This document shows positions 20,179 through 30,100 of a stretch of DNA of 33,846 bases, piece by piece. Made by a program: the position numbers and the translations under genes. Every line of letters starts with the position of its first letter. Within the stretch, counting starts at the first letter, position 1. The notes beneath the pieces are model-generated. The model worked only from the letters and a program-made list of their open reading frames with translations, did not search any database and had not been told where the DNA came from. The stretch comes from a virus, in the IMG/VR virus record IMGVR_UViG_3300025769_000432, positions 1 to 33,846 of that record; one strand, written 5' to 3'.

Positions 20179-20584
20179 GGAAGTAGACGGAATCAAGTTT
20201 AGGTCTCAGCTCGAGGCACACTGCTACAGACAACTCAGAGATGCTGGGATCAAGGCGGACTATGAGAAGAAGAAGTATGTTCTCATGGAAGGCTTTTACT
20301 ACAGCAACCAGTCCTTCGAGGACAATGGTAAGACTGGGTATCAGGACAAGCAGAAGTACAAAGTACGAGACATCACATACACTCCTGACTTCGTAGACCC
20401 ACAGGGTCGATGGGTGATAGAGTGTAAAGGCTATGCAAACGAACGCTTCCCACTCAAGTGGAAGATGTTCAAGAAACTGTTAATGGAACAGGACAACCCT
20501 CCTGTACTCTTCGTTCCGAGGAACCAGAAACAGAACATTGAAACAGTAAACAAAATTCTAGAACTAATAGCCCCTACAAAATAG
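20111..20584 (+). CDS. PD-(D/E)xK endonuclease (T7 endonuclease I-like / DUF1064)
   Basis: 157 residues. The nuclease core is FRSQLE35AHCYRQL, YTPD93FVDPQGRWVIE104CK106G, giving the E...D...ExK set of PD-(D/E)xK enzymes such as T7 endonuclease I, which resolves branched DNA and degrades host DNA. The basic N-terminus (about 1-22) lies in the overlap with the primase. It is probably involved in junction resolution before packaging. The terminator hairpin begins before the stop codon. Confidence 0.75.
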   Translation: MSSRGRRTGTRTSRKKVRNAKSKEVDGIKFRSQLEAHCYRQLRDAGIKADYEKKKYVLMEGFYYSNQSFEDNGKTGYQDKQKYKVRDITYTPDFVDPQGRWVIECKGYANERFPLKWKMFKKLLMEQDNPPVLFVPRNQKQNIETVNKILELIAPTK

Positions 20585-20594
20585 GGGCTATTTT
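20566..20594 (+). terminator. Terminator hairpin between endonuclease and rIIA-like genes
   Basis: AATAGCCCCTA (20566-20576) pairs over 11 bp with TAGGGGCTATT (20582-20592) around CAAAA, followed by TT-A-TT. The endonuclease stop codon is in the 3' arm, and the next ATG is only 3 bases after the T-run. The short T-run may allow read-through. Confidence 0.65.
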
Positions 20595-20597
20595 ATT

Positions 20598-23303
20598 ATG
20601 AGCATCAAGACAATTGGTAAGGCAGTGCAGAGCAACTCGGCTGGCTTACAAAAGCGGATCAACAAGTCCGCTGAGAAACTTGTCTTTGACGTTCTTCAAT
20701 CCTCACAATACTCTACCCCGATACCTTCAACCGTACGTGAGCTGGTGACTAACGCCTGCGATTCACAACGTGAGAAAGAGATTGCGTTGGAGATATTGTC
20801 AGGCAAGAAGCAGGTCGAAGACTACTACATCAAACGCGATGACGATCAGTACAAAGATTCCAACTTTAACCCGGAATACTATGATCCTGAGTATCTTTGC
20901 CGCGACAACAACAGGGTTGTCATTACGTACAAAGAAAACGATGGTACAGGGTATTGTGATGTTTTTAGCGTTGTTGACTACGGCGTGGGTATTGGCGATT
21001 CGAGACTCGAAGGTTACCTCGAACTGGGATTCTCAACCAAGAGAAACACAGCAGAGAACTTTGGAGCCTTTGGACTAGGTGCCAAGGTCCCACTATCTAC
21101 TGGGGTAGACTTCTACACCGTAGAGACAGCACACAACGGCAAGCTGTTCAAGATGAACTGCTATGCCTACAAGACGGACTTCCTGATTGGGAAGTTCCAG
21201 GCTGATGGTCAGATTGCTTTGAGTGATGGGACCACAGTCAATTACATCAATGTAAATTCAAAGAACTTCACGAAGATCTCATTCGGGGTCAAGCGGCACA
21301 ACCGCACAAAGTTTATTGATGCAGTGCAGGATCAGCTGAACTACATCGACAACGTTGACGTGAAGTACATCTACGAAGATGGTCATGAGATGGATAGGAG
21401 TGTTCGGAGTGATGTCCTCTACAACTCTGACAACCTTATCGTCTCAGATACTTGGGCTTGGAGAAGGCCCCACATTGTCATGGTTAAATCCCCAGGAGCC
21501 ACTACGGGAATCAACTATGGATATGTGGACTTCAAAGAGCTCGAGATGGAAAGCCTATGGGGTGCAGTGGGTATCAAATGCCCAGCACGTCAGGCTTATT
21601 TAGATGAGGATGGCAATGAGATCGTAATCCAGGACGGTGTCGAAGTCACTCCTTCGAGGGAAAAAGTTATATGGAATGAGCACACTAAGAACTACATCCA
21701 GGCTGCCATTGAGAGAGCATCTCAAGACGCTGCGGATGTGATTGGTGAGCAGTTAAATGAAAGCGACTTTCTTACTTGGATCAAGAAGTGCAGTGAGGTG
21801 ATCTACAAGAACACCGGCAATGACAGTGTGCTTCGACAGCTAAGTGAGATGTTGGATAAGGAAAATATCAAACCAAAGTTCGGTGATACCGGAATAGTCT
21901 TTGCCTCTCCGCAGGGTATCCTCAAAGGCTACAAGGTTCGCAATGTCTCTAGGGTTTGGAAGAATGGAAACTATCAGATTGAACGAGAAGAAGTAGGATG
22001 GGGCCAAGTGAATTGGGACAACCTGTACTTCGTCAAAGGCAACCCTTCAGCCTCTAAGGACCTGTACCTTTTGCAGGAGGGAACCCTTACTCTCATTACA
22101 GAACATCAACCAACGAATATCTACAACGACCCTAAAGTACAAGCAAAGATTGATGCACTCAATCTCCATCGAGTTGCTAACTGGGAGTTGTTCAAGGATT
22201 CGCCCATGGTGAAGTTCGACTATGACGAGATAGAAGTACCAGAAGATTTCGCTTCGAGCCTGGAAAAGAAGGAACAAGAAGAAGGTCTGAAAGGCAGGTA
22301 CCGCTTGATGACACCAGAAGAAAGACGCAGCTTTGCTAACGAGGTAGTACTCTACACTCTGCGACGTCCGTACGCTGGTGATGAAAGGTGGTGCAATAGC
22401 ATCTCAGACTGGACATGGGACAAGGTTGAAGCACCACTACAGCTGATTCAGGACACTGACATAGAAACGTACTATGGCACCAGTGAAGATGAAGCCATGC
22501 TGAAGTTGGCTGCTACAATCTGCGCCCCTACTGTCCCTGCTTGGAATGATGTGTATCCTAGCATATCTCACTATCACCCGTTCTCTAACACGGATACTAG
22601 TATGGCCAATCAGAACCCTGCCTTTACAGAGTTCAAGCCACACCGGTTCCGCAATGATTACAATGGTGAGTGGATAAGCGGGGTAGATGGACCTGCTAGC
22701 AAAGTCACAGACATACAGCTGTTCAAAGTATCAGCTACACTGTCTAAGAAGCTTGCAGGGACTAACGCCAAGCACATCAGTGAATTCTTTTCCGTCCTAC
22801 ATGAAAACAAATGGAGTATGCACAGCAAAGTTCGAGAGTGGGTTACAGGATGTATGTTGCCTGAAGTACCCAACTGGTTTGAAAAGTTGAGAGAAGTCGA
22901 TCCCAAGTACAAAGATGTAATGGTGAAGCTTCAGCCGTATGACAGATATCGCTACCACAGCAGATACTGGACCAACAGCGATGACGAATACAAAGAGATC
23001 ATTGATCTCATGAAGAAGATGCACGAGTTGCAGACCTTCATGCTAGATGGTCACGATGAAGAAGCCATCGCTCAGAAGTCCATGGAGCTGTTCAAGGTAG
23101 CAGATGCAGATTGTACGATTGCTGAGGATGATATCCATATACTCGGTGAGTACTTGAACGAGTTCCTTGAGCCACTATATCCACTCTTCGATCGCATCAA
23201 CTTCCCTTATCATCATCACAGTGATGATGATGCTAAGTTCTGGAAGGAGATTCGTGTGTACCTTGAGATGAAAAACAGACACAATTTTGAACCACCACTA
23301 TGA
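20598..23303 (+). CDS. rIIA-like: rIIA-like GHKL ATPase
   Basis: 901 residues. The N-terminal GHKL ATP-binding fold is complete: N-box RE48LVTN52ACD55, G1 box VD127YGVGIG and G2 box FGAFGLGAK (155-163) after STKRN. The long remainder is mixed and not assigned. T4 rIIA has the same design, is membrane-associated, and with rIIB governs lysis timing and resistance to RexAB-type exclusion. The rIIB-like gene follows with an ATGA overlap (23300-23303), confirming the pair. The preceding terminator suggests separate or attenuated expression. Confidence 0.8.
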   Translation: MSIKTIGKAVQSNSAGLQKRINKSAEKLVFDVLQSSQYSTPIPSTVRELVTNACDSQREKEIALEILSGKKQVEDYYIKRDDDQYKDSNFNPEYYDPEYLCRDNNRVVITYKENDGTGYCDVFSVVDYGVGIGDSRLEGYLELGFSTKRNTAENFGAFGLGAKVPLSTGVDFYTVETAHNGKLFKMNCYAYKTDFLIGKFQADGQIALSDGTTVNYINVNSKNFTKISFGVKRHNRTKFIDAVQDQLNYIDNVDVKYIYEDGHEMDRSVRSDVLYNSDNLIVSDTWAWRRPHIVMVKSPGATTGINYGYVDFKELEMESLWGAVGIKCPARQAYLDEDGNEIVIQDGVEVTPSREKVIWNEHTKNYIQAAIERASQDAADVIGEQLNESDFLTWIKKCSEVIYKNTGNDSVLRQLSEMLDKENIKPKFGDTGIVFASPQGILKGYKVRNVSRVWKNGNYQIEREEVGWGQVNWDNLYFVKGNPSASKDLYLLQEGTLTLITEHQPTNIYNDPKVQAKIDALNLHRVANWELFKDSPMVKFDYDEIEVPEDFASSLEKKEQEEGLKGRYRLMTPEERRSFANEVVLYTLRRPYAGDERWCNSISDWTWDKVEAPLQLIQDTDIETYYGTSEDEAMLKLAATICAPTVPAWNDVYPSISHYHPFSNTDTSMANQNPAFTEFKPHRFRNDYNGEWISGVDGPASKVTDIQLFKVSATLSKKLAGTNAKHISEFFSVLHENKWSMHSKVREWVTGCMLPEVPNWFEKLREVDPKYKDVMVKLQPYDRYRYHSRYWTNSDDEYKEIIDLMKKMHELQTFMLDGHDEEAIAQKSMELFKVADADCTIAEDDIHILGEYLNEFLEPLYPLFDRINFPYHHHSDDDAKFWKEIRVYLEMKNRHNFEPPL

Positions 23304-24469
23304 TCTCTATCAATGTAATAGGTGAGATGGTATCCGGTAGCTATGGTAACACCCCATACTCTCGTCGCTACGAGAAGGATATCTATGAGCAGATGGTTAA
23401 GCTTGCTGATCAAGCTGAACAAGCTGCCACAGTGGAGGAATACAACAAGATACTCGCTGAGTTCTCGTTGCTAACTGCAGAGGACCTTAGGTCTAGACAT
23501 CACATTGCAGACATTGCAGGTGATATCTACATATCTAAGGATGCCGCTGGTAGATATTTCATGGAGCTGACTGACGGGTATCTTCTCGATACCCCGATGC
23601 CAGAGTCTTTGGTTGACAGAATACTGGACTCGTTCGATACGGGTACAGATACTGCACCACTGGCTAAGCTCTGGTTGAGATGGCTACGTAATCCTATACT
23701 TCGCAAGAAGTCAAAGGAGGGCAAGGGAGATGATTTCTCTCGCCGCTTCTTTGAATTTATCGACATGAAGTACGTGCATCCTACGCTCAAGAAAGAGTTG
23801 ATGGAGGAGCACGGACTGAGTGAAGAGCTCGCTGAGAAACGAGCAACCATGTATCAAGTCAAGATCACCAAGGAAGGTCTGGTCAATGCGTTCAAGGTTT
23901 CGAGAGAAGTCTTGACGAAGTACGACACTGAGACTGGGGAAGAAGTTCCTCGCTATCAGCGTACGTTCAACCCAGACACTGGTGAGATTGATAACGATGG
24001 CAAGCCTGAGCATGTAGAAGACAGACTGTTCGAGCCCTCTATTATGGGTAAGGGTGGTGATGCATTCTACTGCGAAGGAGCCAATGGGTATGACAGCCCA
24101 CAGCACTTCATCAGAGTTGGTTGTGTACACAGACTCCCGTCATGGGATATGGTGAACACCAACGATGACAGAAGCTGTGTGCCTGGATTGCACGTTGGTG
24201 GCCTGAAGTATATCGCTTGGTACACTGGTGAGATTCACAATGTTTTTGTAGACCCAATGCACGTTGGTGCTGTCCCTGATTCAGAGGATGGTGCTATCCG
24301 TTGTCTTCAGTATTTCGTACACTCTAGCCTTGTTGGGGTGAACGGTAGTATGTATCACTCCTCCAAGTACGCTGAGCTCACCAACGAGCAGTGGGAGGAG
24401 ATGAAGGATGAGATAATAGATAAGTTCAACAAGAAAGCTGACAAGGTTGGGGAAATAAAGATGTTGTGA
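23300..24469 (+). CDS. rIIB-like: rIIB-like protein
   Basis: 389 residues. The diagnostic C-terminal part is CVPGLHVGGLKYIAWYTG (about 294-311), then FVDPMHVGAVPDS, the conserved rIIB strand and turn series, ending in a charged helix. The N-terminal half is helical and not assigned. It overlaps the rIIA-like gene as ATGA. In T4 the two proteins act together at the membrane in exclusion resistance and lysis inhibition. Its presence argues for a virulent phage that meets competing prophages or abortive systems. Confidence 0.75.
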   Translation: MISINVIGEMVSGSYGNTPYSRRYEKDIYEQMVKLADQAEQAATVEEYNKILAEFSLLTAEDLRSRHHIADIAGDIYISKDAAGRYFMELTDGYLLDTPMPESLVDRILDSFDTGTDTAPLAKLWLRWLRNPILRKKSKEGKGDDFSRRFFEFIDMKYVHPTLKKELMEEHGLSEELAEKRATMYQVKITKEGLVNAFKVSREVLTKYDTETGEEVPRYQRTFNPDTGEIDNDGKPEHVEDRLFEPSIMGKGGDAFYCEGANGYDSPQHFIRVGCVHRLPSWDMVNTNDDRSCVPGLHVGGLKYIAWYTGEIHNVFVDPMHVGAVPDSEDGAIRCLQYFVHSSLVGVNGSMYHSSKYAELTNEQWEEMKDEIIDKFNKKADKVGEIKML

Positions 24470-24470
24470 T

Positions 24471-25232
24471 ATGAGCAACATCGAGAGACTGCCCAGGGAT
24501 GGGAACATATGTCTGATAGATGCTGACTCTCTGCTGTACTATGAGATGGATAAGCCTACGTTAGAGGAGGCTGTCTATGGAATAGATGAACGGATCGGTA
24601 CGATGCTATACGAATGCAACACATCGCAATTCGCTGGCTTTCTTACTGATGGGAAGTGCTTTCGGTACAAGGTTACGGCTGACTACAAAGGCAACCGTAA
24701 AGGAAAATCGAAGCCTCCCACGTTCTATGCACTGCGAGAGTATCTCAAACAGCATTATGGTTTTTGGGGTGTGCCCGCACTTGAAGCAGATGACCTGGTT
24801 AGCTATTACTCGTACACGGACAAGCGTAGTACGATCATATGCTCACCAGACAAAGACGTTCTGTATCAATGTGTAGGCATGCACTACAACTATCAGAAGG
24901 CACATTTCCTACATACCTCACCCGATGAAGCACTGAAGTTCCTATGGAAACAAGTGTTAATGGGAGACAGTACTGACAACATCCAAGGTATTCCGGGTGT
25001 TGGGGATAAGACCTCTACGAATTGGTTGAAGAATAGAACCAAAGACTTCGAAGGCTTTGCCTTGAAGAAGTACGTAGAGAAGTTCGGTATGGTGGAAGGC
25101 ATCATGAAGTTTCATGAAACGTTCAAACTTGTTTATCTTTTGAAGTCAAGTGATGATCTAGTTCGTGAGACTGGTATGATGCTACCACCTCTTACAGTTC
25201 AAACCCTAACCAAAGAAGAAGACCTATGGTAA
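24471..25232 (+). CDS. 5'-3' exonuclease / flap endonuclease (T4 RNase H, T5 D15 type)
   Basis: 253 residues. Metal-site motifs are CLID17AD19, ADYKGNR76K, EADD108, SPDKD129 and GDSTDN (165-170), followed by the helix-hairpin-helix GIPGVGDKT. It removes RNA primers and flaps, the job missing from the polymerase at 10753, which lacks the 5'-3' domain. It starts right after the rIIB-like stop and overlaps the next gene by 7 bp. Confidence 0.9.
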   Translation: MSNIERLPRDGNICLIDADSLLYYEMDKPTLEEAVYGIDERIGTMLYECNTSQFAGFLTDGKCFRYKVTADYKGNRKGKSKPPTFYALREYLKQHYGFWGVPALEADDLVSYYSYTDKRSTIICSPDKDVLYQCVGMHYNYQKAHFLHTSPDEALKFLWKQVLMGDSTDNIQGIPGVGDKTSTNWLKNRTKDFEGFALKKYVEKFGMVEGIMKFHETFKLVYLLKSSDDLVRETGMMLPPLTVQTLTKEEDLW

Positions 25233-25999
25233 AATGTCAGGACATACAATTCACCCCTATTAGTGGGAGGACTGTACGTTTGACTGGGGATCTCTCTAAG
25301 TGTAATACAGAGAAGATTCACAACGTTATTACCTCTCTGACTTGCAACTATCCTGAATGTGATTACACGGTGAACCTTGGTGATACGATACGACCACGTA
25401 GCAAATCACCATACCGTGTCAATCTTATTCGACCGGGGGTAGATACAGGTAAGACTGTATGCTATGACCTATCAACAGCTAGGCTCACAGACAGCAGCAT
25501 CTTCGTTCTACCGATGATGGGTATGAACAGGACGCTAATGCTGTGGGACTCACTGTTTGTCAATGCATTCATTGGTACGGAGAATGACAAGGATTGTATT
25601 GCAATCCTCTATCGTTTCTCTGGTGAACCTAAGTTCGCAAAGTTTGAATCTGCTTTGTGTTCGTTCAGAAATTTTAGAAAGCGTGAGGACCCAGATCCTT
25701 ATCACGTTTTGTTTGTGTTCGATGTTCCTGAAGATGCTAAGTCATCATACGATGCATACGTACAGGGAAAATATTCAATGATTGATGATATATGGAAGCT
25801 AAGAATACTAGAGTTTCATGACTTCGACATCGATGGACACACTGGGAAGATTCTGTTTCAGTCACCTAGTCTAAGGACTCAGCTGGAGGACAAGCTTGAT
25901 GTAGTGCTGCCTAAGAATGCAGAGCTACACAGCAGGCCAGACCTACAGTTTGAGGTTTACGACAGGACGTACTACAGTCCCAGAAAACCTACTATATGA
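25226..25999 (+). CDS. Conserved-looking hypothetical protein, 257 residues
   Basis: A soluble alpha-beta protein with strands such as IFVLPMMGMNRTLMLWD, CIAILYRFSGEPK and YHVLFVFDVPED, and a cysteine pair in SLTCNYPECDY that may be structural. No known family or catalytic motif is recognised. It overlaps the flap exonuclease by 7 bp and uracil-DNA glycosylase by 4 bp, so it is embedded in a DNA-repair and replication run. It has no signal or membrane segment. Confidence 0.65.
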   Translation: MVKCQDIQFTPISGRTVRLTGDLSKCNTEKIHNVITSLTCNYPECDYTVNLGDTIRPRSKSPYRVNLIRPGVDTGKTVCYDLSTARLTDSSIFVLPMMGMNRTLMLWDSLFVNAFIGTENDKDCIAILYRFSGEPKFAKFESALCSFRNFRKREDPDPYHVLFVFDVPEDAKSSYDAYVQGKYSMIDDIWKLRILEFHDFDIDGHTGKILFQSPSLRTQLEDKLDVVLPKNAELHSRPDLQFEVYDRTYYSPRKPTI

Positions 26000-26751
26000 A
26001 CGACAATATGAAGAATAAGCTTGGGGACTGGTGGCCGGTCCTCAAGCCAATATTTGATTCACAAAGGTTTATGACTCTGCGTCAAGCTCTTAAGCAGGAA
26101 TACGCTTCAGGTCACGTTTACCCATCTCCGGGTAATGTGTTCCGTGCTTTTGAGCTTACGCAGTTTCATGACCTGCGTGTAGTGATACTAGGGCAAGACC
26201 CTTATCACAATGGAATAGCAACTGGCCTAGCCTTTGCCACCAACAATGGGAGTATGAGCCCCAGCCTGAGACACATAGTAAAAGAGCTATACGATAGCTA
26301 CGGAGTGGATGTAGATAAAAACTTCGACACTAGTCTTGAGCATTGGGCACGTCAGGGTGTGCTTCTCCTGAATACGTCATTGACTGTTCGGGAGAAGTCC
26401 CCTAATTCTCACAAGAAAATATGGGATGGGTTTACCCTTCAGGTAATCAAACGCATCATCGCCAACCACAAGAACATTGTGTTCGTAGCGTGGGGCAAGG
26501 ATGCTGCAAACCTGATGACAAAAGCCATGATACCAAAAGAAGAACCGCTGTCTATGTCCCTCTTCCCAGAGGAGGCTGAGGCATCACACTACCTGCTAAC
26601 TGCACCGCATCCTGCGGCTGAAGCATACTCAGGTGGTAAAGCAGGTTTCTTTGGTTGCAATCATTTCCTAAAGATAAATCAGTATCTTGAGGACCCTATT
26701 GACTTTCTAAACACCATTAAAGATGAGCGACGGCATTTGGTTCCAGGATGA
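25996..26751 (+). CDS. ung: Uracil-DNA glycosylase, family 1
   Basis: 251 residues. Active-site motifs are GQD68PYH (catalytic Asp, E. coli D64), GLAF (uracil stacking), LLLN126TSLTV and H205PAAEAYSGGKAGFFGCNHF (E. coli H187-P-S loop). All key residues are present, but the HPSPLS leucine loop is HPAAEA, with Ala where Ser-Pro is usual. It removes uracil from DNA. A phage enzyme argues that its DNA contains thymine, not uracil, and fits with a companion nucleotide-related gene directly downstream (26723). Confidence 0.92.
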   Translation: MNDNMKNKLGDWWPVLKPIFDSQRFMTLRQALKQEYASGHVYPSPGNVFRAFELTQFHDLRVVILGQDPYHNGIATGLAFATNNGSMSPSLRHIVKELYDSYGVDVDKNFDTSLEHWARQGVLLLNTSLTVREKSPNSHKKIWDGFTLQVIKRIIANHKNIVFVAWGKDAANLMTKAMIPKEEPLSMSLFPEEAEASHYLLTAPHPAAEAYSGGKAGFFGCNHFLKINQYLEDPIDFLNTIKDERRHLVPG

Positions 26752-27088
26752 AGCATCTGGATATTTTAAAGCATCCACTACTACTAGCAAACCATTCAAG
26801 GCAAGTACTGAGAAAGAAAAACTTGATACGATAGACGAAGTTCGTTATATTCTGCAAGGCATCTTAGAACTGCTTGAGGAGAAGAATAAAGCCTACGGAG
26901 ATTCTGCACTGAACCCGATTAGATTGTTCTCCCGAGTAGATGCAGTCGAGTCGCTTTGCGTCCGGATAGATGACAAGCTGAATCGAATCAAGAACAAAGG
27001 TATCACTCCTGATACCGAGGACTCGATACAAGATTTGATTGGATATCTAGTACTGCTTCAAATAGCAAGAAACAGAAAGGGGGCGTGA
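26723..27088 (+). CDS. Nucleotide-modification-associated (Nmad1/DUF1599-like) protein
   Basis: 121 residues. The variable N-terminus (about 1-35) overlaps uracil-DNA glycosylase. The core reads LEEKNKAYGDSALNP, RVDAVESLCVRIDDKLNRIKN and TEDSIQDLIGYLVLLQIA, the pattern of the all-helical Nmad1 family, related in fold to MazG-type NTP pyrophosphatases. Glu and Asp positions in the helices could bind magnesium-nucleotide. It probably acts on a nucleotide pool or on DNA precursors; the substrate is unknown. Its stop codon is in the terminator loop. Confidence 0.7.
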   Translation: MSDGIWFQDEASGYFKASTTTSKPFKASTEKEKLDTIDEVRYILQGILELLEEKNKAYGDSALNPIRLFSRVDAVESLCVRIDDKLNRIKNKGITPDTEDSIQDLIGYLVLLQIARNRKGA

Positions 27089-27101
27089 GCCCCCTTTTTT
27101 T
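27076..27101 (+). terminator. Rho-independent terminator ending the rightward operon
   Basis: AAAGGGGGC (27076-27084) pairs over 9 bp with GCCCCCTTT (27089-27097) around GTGA; the T-run continues to 27101. The TGA stop is in the loop. In the opposite direction the run after the stem is TTTC, so it may also weakly stop the convergent giant gene. Confidence 0.9.
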
Positions 27102-27110
27102 CGCGCCATC

Positions 27111-30100
27111 TTAGTCGAACCAACGTAACTTCTCTTCCACCGATGCTGCTCCCCTATCTGTGAGGAAGCTTGTCTGGTACCCGTTCAATACTGGGACGAC
27201 CTTCTTGATCTGATTCAGAACCTTTCTGTCTCCCTTCTCTGCGGTACCTGTTCTTCTCTGGTAGAAGATGTCATCTGCATCAGTGACACCCATCGCATAC
27301 CCAGGCTCCTTGAGTAGGAGCTGGTCTGCCAAGTCTGCGTACTTCTCAATCCAGTTCAGTGTAGCCATTGGTGCTTGAGCCATGTTCAAGAATTCACCGA
27401 GTCTCACAAACTGTGTAAGTTCCGAGTGCAATCTACGAGCCTGGTACGCACTGTATGCAAGCAGGTAGTTGTCCTCGTTCTCATCATCATCGAGCATTGC
27501 ATTGAGCACCCCATAGATTGCGTACGATGAGACAGCAAGTGCTGCGTCGTACATCACACGTCTCATGTTCTGCTTGTCTGTATCAGTCATCATCTGATAT
27601 GCACTCACAAACCCACCAGCGTCTGACACATTCTTGAAGTAACCCATCAAGCTATTGTAGGCACCTCTTGTGATATCCCCAAGCTCGTAGTCAACATGAT
27701 AGGATGAGCCATGCCCGAACCTCTTACGCAGTCCAGGGACAAAGTAGTTGCGGAACAGAAGCACAAGCTTACCAAGTGCTCGTCTGTTACCCATGGATCT
27801 ATCGTGGCTACCCTTGATCTGGTTGGCTCTCTTGTTGATGCCGTGCAGCTTACCAATCACTTGGTTCTTTGTCACGTTTGCAACACGTGGGTCAATCACC
27901 AACATGCCCTTGCTATCTTCAGTAAGCATGTCCCAGAGATCAGCCTCTTGTCCTTGCTCGTTCAGTAGGACGTTGCCGTCTTTGTCCTTGAGCTTACCCT
28001 TGTAGCTTCTGAGCAGTGCCAGCATTCTAGTACCAGTTGACTGGTGTTCCACAGCATGCTGCAGTGCAAATGCCACATCACTTTGTATCAACTTCTTAAG
28101 TCTGCTACCAGTAACCTTCTGACCTGCAGTGTCAGTCACCTCGTTCAGTGCATCAAACATCATCATGGCTTGACCGAGCTTGGACTTTGCTACGAATGCC
28201 CCAACATCACTGAGTGCACCCTTGTTTGCAGCATATGTTGCAGCAGCCCATGCGAAGTCTGCCTTCCCAAAGAACTGCCCAGCTACTGCCTCCTCACTAC
28301 CCATCAGGTTATCAAGGATGAACTGGTTACCAATCTGCAGTGTGTTGAATGCAAGGTTGGTGACAGCTGTAAACGCTGCAGCCTTGCCTGAGAGCTTGGA
28401 CATGTTCATCCCAAGGATAGATCCCTCATCAAGATCAAGCTGACCATAGAATACAGAGTCAACAAACTCCTTCAGGTGCTTGTAGTTTCTGTTGTTGCGT
28501 GGGTCTTCCTCAACAACTCCTTCCTCCACACCACGTGCCATCTGAGATACCTTGTCGATGATGGGTATACCAGTAGCATCCAGTGGGATGGTCTTACGCT
28601 GCTCGTGTATGGTGAGCATAGCCTCCACCAGTCCTACAGTCTTTGACTTCTCCTGGAACAGGTTAGCCATGTGTACAAACTGAGACATGCTAGCAGCAAC
28701 ATCTCTAGACACATTCTTGGCATCTACCCTGTTGGTGTAGAAGCGAGGTATTGACTTTGTTCTTTCTCCATCCTGGTCAGTCATCATACCGAACTGAGTA
28801 TCCGTATCCAGTCTCTGGAAGTCAGACTTAACTTCTTGAACCAGATCCTTCCAACCCTCTTGCTGCAGTGATGCAAGTCTGTCCTTACGCACTGAAGGCA
28901 TGATGTATGACATCGTATCCCATGAGTCTACGAACAGCTGGCTGTTACCAATCTGCTTCTGTGCAGCTCTGTAGGTCTCGATAATGAAGTCGTAGTACTC
29001 CTTGAGCTCTGGGGTGTTCTGTATCCGCTCGTACTTCTCGCTGGCATACATTCTGTTCCCGTTCTCGTCGTACTTCTTAGGTACAGCAAGGTCACCCATT
29101 GCTACACCAGTAGCAGTGTAGGACTCAGACTTCTTTGTCCTGAGTTCCTCGAGCTCCGTGTACATGATGTTCTTCTTGTCACGGTCCTCCTCTACTTCGA
29201 TGCGTGCCTTGAGTACTGCTATTCTAGTATCCAGCTTCTCAAGTATACCATCGATACCTTCTACAGGTTCTGTGTTCTCCTTGTACCACACAATCCTTTC
29301 CTTTCTGTAGTCCTTGTACGCCTGACTCCAAGTTCTACCTGAGTCCAGGTTCTCGTACTTCCACTTCATGAACTCCTCTCTGTCCTCTGGAATCTTGTAC
29401 TTCTTCTTCAGTCTATCATTCAAGTCTTCGACTGCCTTGTAGAACTTCTGAGTATCGTACTCAGACACAAGTGACAGCATCTCCATCCCGTCAATGGTCA
29501 CAGTAGTCAAGAGTGGTTCGTTGAACTTGGCTTCATTGAAGTCACTGCCCATGTACTCCTTGATCTTGTCGTACTTCTCTTCGAGTCTGAACAAGAATCC
29601 TCTTGTGTTGTCTGTAGCGTTGTTGATTGAATCCTTCAGCGCCATAGAGAACAGCTGTAGGTTGGCCTCACTTGAGTAGATCATTGGGTCCATGTAGTGA
29701 GAGAACCAGCTCTTGCTCTTGTGTGCATCACGCATCTCTTGAACCAGCTGCTCACGACCTATGCGCTTCTTCTTCAGCTCTTCAATCTTTACCTCAAGCA
29801 CTGCATCTGCAAACTCTTGGTTGGTGATCTCTCTCCTACGAAGCTGACCTCTAAGCTTCAGGTACTCAGGGTTTCTCTGCAGGAATGCAAATCTCCCAAA
29901 CCCACTGATGTCCTTGTTGTCACGTACCTGCTTGATCAGTGCGTCAATCTTGTCGTTGATCCCATTGTCAGCACTGGTAAGCAAGATGTCTGCCTGCAGT
30001 GGGTAGATTATATCCAGGTACTCGTCGTTCAAATCCTTCAAGTCATCGATGCTATCTGCAAGATCATCGAGCACTGCCCTGACGTTGCCTTCAGCATCAT

